From NCBI GenBank assembly GCA_002292185.1, contig DBBL01000052.1, positions 1-12,554 on the forward strand: 12,554 bases of DNA, in the 5' to 3' direction. The first letter of the stretch is position 1; each line of letters opens with the position of its first letter. The translations under genes were made by a program, and so were the position numbers. Below are positions 7,901 through 12,554 of this stretch, piece by piece. Source of the DNA: Akkermansiaceae bacterium UBA985 (GTDB lineage Bacteria; Verrucomicrobiota; Verrucomicrobiia; Verrucomicrobiales; Akkermansiaceae). The notes below the pieces were generated by a model. It had not been told where the DNA came from. It saw nothing but the letters and a program-made list of their open reading frames with translations, and did not search any database.

Positions 7901-8640
7901 CTGCCCTCCAAAGCGTCAGCACACTCCCTGATTTCACGCTCGCCTGGCAGGAAAATGAGCAGGTCTCCGCGACTATCCAAATCACTCACGTATTCGACCG
8001 CCCGCATCACGTGACCAGGCAGATCTTCGCGATCTGTCTGCGGCGGCAGATAATGATCCTCTACCGGAAATGTCCTGCCCTCGACATTGACCACTGGTGC
8101 ACCGTCAAAATACTCAGAAAACATGCCCGCATCAAGTGTGGCAGAACTCACCACCACTCGCAGGTCCTTGCGCCGCTGCAGCAAGTTCTTCAAGAAACCC
8201 AACATGAAATCAATATTGAGGCTTCTCTCATGTGCCTCATCGATGATCAGGGTATCGTATTGCTTCAAATTACGGTCTCGCTGCGTTTCAGCCAGCAGGA
8301 TGCCGTCCGTCATGAACTTAATGTTGGTTGTCTCCTTGACCTTTTCCACGAACCTCACCTGATAGCCCACCCGCTCACCCAGTTCCGTGCCCATCTCCTC
8401 AGCTACTCGGCGCGCCACCGTTGCCGCTGCTAACCTCCTCGGCTGAGTACAGCCTATTCTGCCTTTCTTACCCTCCTCACAGGCTAGTTCATAGGCCATC
8501 TTCGGCAGCTGCGTTGTTTTACCACTGCCCGTCTCCCCGACAACGATCACCACCTGATGCCCACGCATTGCCTCCATGATCTCATCACGGCGCTGTGCCA
8601 CGGGGAGGTCAGGATAATCAATCTGCGGAAGCTCGCTCAC
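4951..8640 (-). CDS. hrpA: ATP-dependent RNA helicase HrpA (DEAH box)
   Basis: HrpA is a large DEAH-box RNA helicase. In E. coli it has been linked to mRNA processing and to resolving stalled ribosomes. The 1229 residues carry, in order, Walker A GETGSGKT (35-42), DEAH (134-137), motif III SAT (166-168), NVAETSVTIPG near 284-294, and motif VI QRRGRCGR (330-337). A helicase-associated HA2 region, an OB-like fold (FAIFPGSGL is typical) and a long C-terminal DUF3418-type region complete it. The C-terminus (QKRIRIMMDDL) aligns with that of E. coli HrpA (about 1300 aa), so the gene looks complete. The N-terminus is shorter, lacking the first ~70 residues found in E. coli. The GTG at 8640 is the first usable start after an in-frame stop. 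A short ATG-GCG-CTG-TGA frame overlaps it. It lies 63 nt after the methyltransferase gene and just before queG. Confidence 0.96.
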   Translation of the reverse strand: MSELPQIDYPDLPVAQRRDEIMEAMRGHQVVIVVGETGSGKTTQLPKMAYELACEEGKKGRIGCTQPRRLAAATVARRVAEEMGTELGERVGYQVRFVEKVKETTNIKFMTDGILLAETQRDRNLKQYDTLIIDEAHERSLNIDFMLGFLKNLLQRRKDLRVVVSSATLDAGMFSEYFDGAPVVNVEGRTFPVEDHYLPPQTDREDLPGHVMRAVEYVSDLDSRGDLLIFLPGEREIRECADALEGRNFPGTDILPLFARLGLDAQERVFRADGPNRRVVLATNVAETSVTIPGIVYVIDSGMARVSRWNPARQIQRLQVEQISQASARQRRGRCGRVSEGVCVRLYSEEVHESADEYTDPEIRRSSLAGVILRMKSLKLPDVRQFPFLSPPSARAISEGHRTLEEVEAMAEDGSLTDMGYKLARLPLDPRLGRMLIEASRRKVLDSVLVMVGGMSVMDVRERPQEKQAEADNAHKKFNDAQSDFLTLLHIWSAVSTFRDKKGFKRNQLRKYCKQNFLSFRRVLEWDQIVRELSRLVRDTLKVKTAALPADRKQWGDEDEMHKSLMAGIPMQFGFWDKEKRTYRGTGGREFAIFPGSGLFGKKKVEWLLGFELVETTRVWARKVSAIDVKWVEEMVPHLCRHRYHSPVWDEHQGAVYGKETVLCGGLTIVDGRKVFYGRVSPEDAHEVFVREAILGGGLRTRGEFLVRLDEVRDEIEGAEHKLRRAGGLWSDEAVFDFFSARIPGHICTAKAFQKWRTTANNEEQLMLTVQDCIWGEMEDLTDFPDCVHHGELSYDVSYADNPGGRADGVVFEISLDQVVDFPDHIISWGVSGILEERVYLLVRSLPKSQRQVCSPARDVAQAFVTEWKDWEPARQLKVELADFLSKKSGHIIEPEMFDEDRLADNLRPKLRVWSDQEEELAYTESVEEMRQNLAGMMREKLEVQVNEEWEMTGGEGWDFGEVPEEAEQGVFPALVDEGETVGMRAYLDRAMADESHRAGCVRLLLINQASHCEYVIKKFPLGMAGKLMLPVMENKNGEALEQMLRVSCEGALGSPLPRNEEDFLAASDRGKGELFHCAENIAHGFEDMCESRGRVSEWMEDHRNDRHLQVVVEDLEEEMDWLLASGFIWRAGYERFCKYGRYFHAMEERLVRLQSLPQVKDDEKRERVQHLWSPWYAAWKADPNDVKLWPCGWQLMEWRASEFAPGLRRRTKVSQKRIRIMMDDLDIR

Positions 8641-8703
8641 AGCGCCATGCTGGACAGATTAGGCAAGCACGCAAAGGGCGAAAAAAGAATCCTCACAGAA
8701 ATT

Positions 8704-9414
8704 TCAATACTTTAGCTGATCTCCAGCAAACAACAGCGTATGGTGCTGAGCATATTGGCTGATCAGACGGCTACGGTTCAAACCGGAGGTTTGTGCCATT
8801 TCATTTAAAGTGCTGCGGCTTTCGGGAAAATCATAGCTTTCCACATGAGCACAAGCTTCGTCGAGCTGGTCGGGAGGAACCTTGCTCCAGGTCTCACGCA
8901 TGAATTTCAAATACCCCTCTAGGTAATGCTCCCTGCTCTGCCGTTCTTGCCGAACGACATCGACCATCACCAACCAACCGCCAGCCGATAAGCATCTCGC
9001 GGCGGCTTGAAAAAACTTCGCCTTATCTTCCGCCGGCAGGTGATGCAGCGCATAACCAGTGAAGATGACATCCCATTTATCTGATGTGGATTCCACCGCA
9101 CGGAGTAAATCACCATGGGTTAATGTTACACTAGGTAGTTTGACAAGGTAATCAGCTGCTTCATCGAGGGCGGTTTGGGAGAGGTCGACACCTTGATAAT
9201 GGCCGGGCAAGGACTCCATGAGGGCAGGCACCAGATAGCGAGCATTGCCACAGCCAAGATCAAGCATGTGATATTGGCCGGCATCGTGGCGCTGCTTCAA
9301 TAACTCAGAGAGCTCAGCATAGATCTCCTGATGAAACATGTAATTATGCTCAGTAATATGATCATACAGTGACCAAGAGCGCGCAAATAAATCGGCTGAT
9401 TCAGAGGATGTCAT
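8704..9414 (-). CDS. Class I SAM-dependent methyltransferase, substrate unknown
   Basis: This is a 236-residue protein with the Rossmann fold of class I methyltransferases. Motif I, LDLGCGNARYL (51-61), binds S-adenosylmethionine. The acidic residue at the end of strand 2 is in GVDLS (75-79). Strand 4 is DVIFTGYALHHLP (115-127), followed by LSAGGWLVMVD (142-152) in the position of the post-motif III loop. The organisation resembles small-molecule methyltransferases of the Methyltransf_11/12/25 type more than RNA or DNA enzymes, and no substrate-specific signature is visible. The ATG at 9414 is preceded by an A-rich leader without a Shine-Dalgarno sequence. The gene is first in the minus-strand series leading into hrpA (63-nt gap) and queG, so a role in RNA or translation is possible but not shown. 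Confidence 0.88.
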   Translation of the reverse strand: MTSSESADLFARSWSLYDHITEHNYMFHQEIYAELSELLKQRHDAGQYHMLDLGCGNARYLVPALMESLPGHYQGVDLSQTALDEAADYLVKLPSVTLTHGDLLRAVESTSDKWDVIFTGYALHHLPAEDKAKFFQAAARCLSAGGWLVMVDVVRQERQSREHYLEGYLKFMRETWSKVPPDQLDEACAHVESYDFPESRSTLNEMAQTSGLNRSRLISQYAQHHTLLFAGDQLKY

Positions 9415-9604
9415 TGTTTACGCATTGAATGATGAAGCTTCACCGCAGCTATGCACTGATGACTAGAGCTAAATTCACGTTAATACCCCACCCCACCATG
9501 CCAAGGAGATTCTCAACTGAGCTCTACAGAAGCTGGCCAGCATTGACTCATATTCCTTCGACTTACTGCTTGATTCAGCACCCCGCACAAGCAAGCCTGC
9601 CTGC
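9415..9604. promoter_or_regulatory. Divergent intergenic region, methyltransferase/HAD
   Basis: This 190-bp stretch separates two divergent genes and should hold both promoters. A perfect 10-bp palindrome TGAAGCTTCA lies at 9433-9442, close to the methyltransferase start. A TTGACT hexamer at 9543-9548 could be a -35 box for the HAD gene, but the region 15-18 bp further on (TACTGCTT) is a poor -10. No open frame here resembles a known protein. Confidence 0.35.
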
Positions 9605-10351
9605 GTGCAAAAAGACCGCAAAGATTCCAAGTTCAAGTCCAACTCCAATTTCAATTCTAATTTCAATTCTAATTTCAATTCCATTGCCGACGCCATCACG
9701 AATGCTGCCGCCGTACTCATCGACTTTGACGGCGTCATTATTGATAGTGAGTGGCCGATCTATCAAACATGGCGACGTGTTTTCCAAAGTCAGGGACATG
9801 AACTATCACAAGATATTTACATCCGCTGCATTGGTTCTGATTTTGATACCTGGTCACCACCTGCCTACCTAGAGGAACTCACTGGGGAAACTTTTGATTG
9901 GGACAAAATCAACGCCGAGCGTCAGGTCGAACTGACGCGTGACTTAGAAGACGCCGAACCCATGCCCGGAGCGGCAGAGTTACTTAAAAAACTGGAACAC
10001 TCCCCATCCGCGATCGTATCAAGCTCATCACATCGTTGGGTTGATGGCTGGATGAACAAACTCGACTTGATGCCTCTGGTCAACACCACCGTCTGCCGAG
10101 GTGACGCGCCCAAAATCAAACCGGCACCTGACCTTTTCCTTGAAGCAGCGCGGCAATTAAATGTCGAGCCATTTGACTGCCTTGTCATTGAAGATTCACA
10201 CAACGGCATGCACGCCGCTCATGCTGCAGGTATGGAGGTGCTCGCCGTGCCAAACCGGCTGACCAGTATTCTAGATTTCAGTCAGGCGGCGTGGTTTGCA
10301 GAATCACTCAGTGAGCTTATCTCGTCAGACACGGCACAGCCCGGATCTTAA
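9605..10351 (+). CDS. HAD-IA hydrolase, beta-phosphoglucomutase-like
   Basis: This is a 248-residue haloacid-dehalogenase hydrolase of the beta-phosphoglucomutase/phosphatase type with an alpha-helical cap. Motif I is LIDFDGVIIDSE with Asp40 (nucleophile) and Asp42. The cap spans about 50-115. Motif II is IVSSSSHRW (Ser139-142), motif III is Lys172 in KIKPAPDLF, and motif IV is VIEDSHNGMHAA (Glu196, Asp197). The KPAPD and EDSxNG segments fit sugar-phosphate phosphatases or mutases, but the sequence gives no substrate. The GTG at 9605 is the only standard in-frame start before motif I. It adds an unusual Asn/Ser/Phe-rich leader (residues 8-26) coded by a 12-bp tandem repeat. An ATT start at 9683 would remove this leader, so the true N-terminus is uncertain. 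The stop codon overlaps that of the convergent ppc gene. Confidence 0.86.
   Translation: MQKDRKDSKFKSNSNFNSNFNSNFNSIADAITNAAAVLIDFDGVIIDSEWPIYQTWRRVFQSQGHELSQDIYIRCIGSDFDTWSPPAYLEELTGETFDWDKINAERQVELTRDLEDAEPMPGAAELLKKLEHSPSAIVSSSSHRWVDGWMNKLDLMPLVNTTVCRGDAPKIKPAPDLFLEAARQLNVEPFDCLVIEDSHNGMHAAHAAGMEVLAVPNRLTSILDFSQAAWFAESLSELISSDTAQPGS
9647..9682 (+). repeat. 12-bp tandem repeat, three copies, in frame
   Basis: The unit AATTTCAATTCT occurs at 9647-9658 and 9659-9670, with a third copy at 9671-9682 differing in the last base (C for T). More divergent units seem to extend upstream to about 9623 (AAGTCCAACTCC at 9635-9646). Each copy encodes Asn-Phe-Asn-Ser, giving SNSNFNSNFNSNFNS. Since 12 is a multiple of three, slippage would change length without shifting frame. 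Confidence 0.9.
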
Positions 10352-12554
10352 CCCGTCGTTCTTAAGCCACTAGCAATCGCATTGACCGAAAACTGAAGAG
10401 AATTCAGCAAGGCTGCTGTTTTTTCCTCGTCGTCACCCTGCATCGCTTCACGCCACTCACCGAGCAGGCGGATCTGCTGTTGGTGCAGCAGATACAGTGA
10501 GAACTCACGTGTCTCAAGTGTGCGTAACATCCTTGGACGGCGTTCTGCAAAGGGGGAGCCAAAGACCTCATCGATCATTTTACCCGTTAACTCAAACTCC
10601 TCGGTTATCATGGTCTGAAAAAACGTGCGCAGTTTTTTGTCCTTCACTAGATCGGCGTAGCCATTCATGAGTTTAAGGTCTGCACTTGCCAGATTTGTCT
10701 CCACGTTGGTGAGTAAATATCTCAAGAAAGGTGAGGTTTTCACCATCACGGCCAGCCCATCAAAGCCCGCTCTGTTTTCAGACTTAAGCTTTTGCAAGGC
10801 GGCACCTACGCCATACCATCCGGGCAAGTAATAACGAGCTTGAGTCCAGCTAAATACCCATGGAATGGCACGCAAATCATCTAGGCTAGCGCCACCTGTA
10901 CGGCGTGATGGTCGCGAGCCAAACCGACCATGCTCAAGAGCATCAATGGGTGTTGCCTGACGATAAAACTCAATGAAACCGGGTGCTTCAATCAACTCAC
11001 GATAACTCTTGCGGCTGGCTGTGGATAGCCAGTCCATAATCTCGCAGTAATCAGAATCTCCTAACGCAGCAGTATCTTTTTCTTTGCTGTTAAACATCGT
11101 CACGCTGGCGACGCCAGCCACGAGCAACTCCAGATTATAGGTTGCATTGGATAGGTGAGAATATTTTCTTGGGATGACTTCTCCCTGCTCGGTCACTCTC
11201 ATAGCGCCATTAAGGCTGCCATGAGGTAAGGAACGCAAAAACCATTTCACAGGACCAGCACCCCGACTAATCGTGCCACCACGGCCATGGAAGAACTCAC
11301 ACCGTGCTCCTGCTTCAGCGCACGCCTCGGTGATCTTCGCCTGCGCTTTCTGCAAAGACCATTGACCAGATAACAGCCCGCTGTCTTTGTTGCTGTCACT
11401 GTAGCCAACCATGACTGCCATTGTATGTGGCCCGCTGTCAGAGGTAATATAATGACCTTTGGGAGCGGTGGCAAAGTAAGCTCTTACAATCTCACCACCT
11501 CGATCGAGATCATCTCCTGTCTCAAAGAGTGGGCAGGCAGCAATACGGCTTAGCCACATTCCATTTTTCCAATCTGCCATGTGACCCTCCCGCGCCAATA
11601 AATGAACGAGGAGTAAGTCCGAAACGTTTCTGGTCATGCTGACAATGTAGAGACCAAAACATATGTCCCCATACTTACGGGCATGCCTTCGCAAAACTTT
11701 GAAACAGTCCATCACCTTACCGATTTCACTTTCAGGATCCGCTTTCCAAGGACGCCACGGGCGTTCATTTTTCAACTCCGTTAAGAGAAAATCAACCCGC
11801 TTCTCCTCACTCCATGAGCCATAGTTCGCGGCATCTTCCACCCCGACAATTTCCAGCATTTGCATAGCCGCTTTGTCGTGGAATGGTGAGTTCTGGCGGA
11901 CATCCAGAGATGCCAAATGAAATCCAAAAACCTGAACCAGCCTGTGCAAGGGGTGGATGACATTGAGTGAGGTCGTAGATGCACCCACTTCACGGAGTGT
12001 CTGCTCCATTAAAGTGAGGTCAGCATCATAATCCTCGGCCAACAAGTAAGGCGCCCTGTTACTATCAATGAGTTTTTCACGCATCAGGTAGCAGAGGCAA
12101 CGCCATGGTTCACGTGCATGGATAGCCGCTATCTCTCGACCTTGATTTCCCTGCTCCTTGGTAAGCTCTACCACTCTGCGGCTGAGGGCTTCAGGAACCT
12201 GAGCGGAGGGTGGCGACAGGGTTAAAACATCAGCTGCTTCACGTATCGCCTTGGAGTGAATACGCAGAGCATGTTTTCTGAGTCGACGCAGGGTATCAGA
12301 GGTAACCTCAGCGGTAACAAGCGGGTGACCATCGCGATCGCCGCCAACCCAGGTGCCGAATTGCAGCTTAGGGTAAGCAGATGCTTTGCGAAGCTCTGCA
12401 ACATCCCAACCCACATTGGACCAGGCCGCTTCCAATGAGGCGTCGAGTTTTGCAACGACCGAGGGAAATACATCACGCAGATAATAAATGGTATGCCGCA
12501 GTTCACCCAAGATACTTGGACGTGAGGCATGGATCTCCCCAGTATGCCATAGTG
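10348..12554 (-). CDS. ppc: Phosphoenolpyruvate carboxylase, N-terminus beyond window
   Basis: PEP carboxylase adds bicarbonate to phosphoenolpyruvate to give oxaloacetate, refilling the TCA cycle. The frame is open to the right edge: LWHTGEIHASRPSILGE at the edge aligns with E. coli LWQTDELRRHRPTPVDE, so the TTG near 12510 is internal and about 734 residues are visible. Landmarks are WVGGDRDGHP, SLDVRQNS, VMVGYSDSNKDSG, the mobile catalytic loop FHGRGG (codons 11275-11289), MRVTEQGE, GSRPSRRTGG and RAIPWVFSWTQ. The catalytic His region is outside the window. The loop reads GRGGTISRGAG, unlike the enterobacterial GRGGSIGRGGA. Of the four E. coli aspartate-inhibitor ligands, Arg587 and Arg832 are kept, while Lys773 aligns with Ser and Asn881 with Thr. 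The stop codon lies within TTAA (10348-10351), shared with the convergent HAD gene, and no terminator is visible. Confidence 0.96.
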   Translation of the reverse strand, partial: LWHTGEIHASRPSILGELRHTIYYLRDVFPSVVAKLDASLEAAWSNVGWDVAELRKASAYPKLQFGTWVGGDRDGHPLVTAEVTSDTLRRLRKHALRIHSKAIREAADVLTLSPPSAQVPEALSRRVVELTKEQGNQGREIAAIHAREPWRCLCYLMREKLIDSNRAPYLLAEDYDADLTLMEQTLREVGASTTSLNVIHPLHRLVQVFGFHLASLDVRQNSPFHDKAAMQMLEIVGVEDAANYGSWSEEKRVDFLLTELKNERPWRPWKADPESEIGKVMDCFKVLRRHARKYGDICFGLYIVSMTRNVSDLLLVHLLAREGHMADWKNGMWLSRIAACPLFETGDDLDRGGEIVRAYFATAPKGHYITSDSGPHTMAVMVGYSDSNKDSGLLSGQWSLQKAQAKITEACAEAGARCEFFHGRGGTISRGAGPVKWFLRSLPHGSLNGAMRVTEQGEVIPRKYSHLSNATYNLELLVAGVASVTMFNSKEKDTAALGDSDYCEIMDWLSTASRKSYRELIEAPGFIEFYRQATPIDALEHGRFGSRPSRRTGGASLDDLRAIPWVFSWTQARYYLPGWYGVGAALQKLKSENRAGFDGLAVMVKTSPFLRYLLTNVETNLASADLKLMNGYADLVKDKKLRTFFQTMITEEFELTGKMIDEVFGSPFAERRPRMLRTLETREFSLYLLHQQQIRLLGEWREAMQGDDEEKTAALLNSLQFSVNAIASGLRTTG

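Noticed and set aside
9417..9426. TTTACGCATT near the methyltransferase start, 9 of 10 bases like the ilvYC arm
   Set aside because: It is a single copy with no inverted partner and sits against the start codon. Not enough to propose IlvY control.
9475..9799. Long minus-strand frames with alternating Leu-Lys/Leu-Glu and Ile-Glu repeats
   Set aside because: These are antisense readings of the 12-bp tandem repeat within the HAD gene and show no family resemblance.
12510..12510. TTG at 12510 as the real start of a shortened ppc
   Set aside because: The frame stays open to the window edge, and the 14 codons beyond align with the E. coli LWQTDELRRHRPTP segment, so the gene is cut by the window rather than truncated.
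1..12554. Search for a defence system, mobile element, CRISPR array, tRNA or riboswitch
   Set aside because: No transposase, integrase, phage-like gene, spaced direct repeats, tRNA cloverleaf or recognisable riboswitch was seen. All long frames are housekeeping or common enzyme families.

Overview
The window holds mostly housekeeping genes from a Gram-negative bacterium. The Gram-negative call rests on an outer-membrane porin with a signal peptide, many aromatic beta strands and a C-terminal Phe. My best guess at lineage is Verrucomicrobiota (Akkermansiaceae/Rubritaleaceae-like). The clues are the porin style, a PEP carboxylase with the 'GRGGTISRGAG' loop rather than the enterobacterial form, and start codons with A/T-rich leaders and no Shine-Dalgarno sequence. 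This is inference; a 16S or ribosomal-protein phylogeny would settle it.

Layout. (1) 1-584, minus: 5' part of ilvC (class II ketol-acid reductoisomerase), running off the left edge. (2) 585-700: shared ilvC/ilvY regulatory region with dyads suited to a LysR-type regulator. (3) 701-1606, plus: ilvY, followed after 23 nt by a HAD-IB phosphatase (1630-2451), probably in the same transcript. (4) 2596-3822, plus: an outer-membrane porin, ended by a strong intrinsic terminator whose 3' arm and T-tract also encode the end of the convergent queG. (5) 9414 to 3900, minus: a likely three-gene unit of SAM-dependent methyltransferase, ATP-dependent RNA helicase hrpA and epoxyqueuosine reductase queG. (6) 9605-10351, plus: a HAD-IA/beta-phosphoglucomutase-like phosphatase with a 12-bp tandem repeat in its N-terminus. 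(7) 12554-10348, minus: phosphoenolpyruvate carboxylase (ppc), N-terminus outside the window. Its stop codon overlaps the stop of the HAD gene.

How the genes relate. ilvY and ilvC form the classic divergent pair in which the regulator controls branched-chain amino-acid synthesis. hrpA and queG both act on RNA or translation. Ppc replenishes oxaloacetate. The two HAD phosphatases and the methyltransferase have no assignable substrate.

I found no RNA gene, insertion sequence, CRISPR array, phage gene or defence system, and no clear undescribed system. The most checkable oddities are the altered aspartate-inhibition residues in Ppc, the terminator embedded in queG, the 4-bp shared stop (TTAA), the in-frame tandem repeat, and the general lack of Shine-Dalgarno sequences. 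No gene-free stretch exceeds 300 bases.
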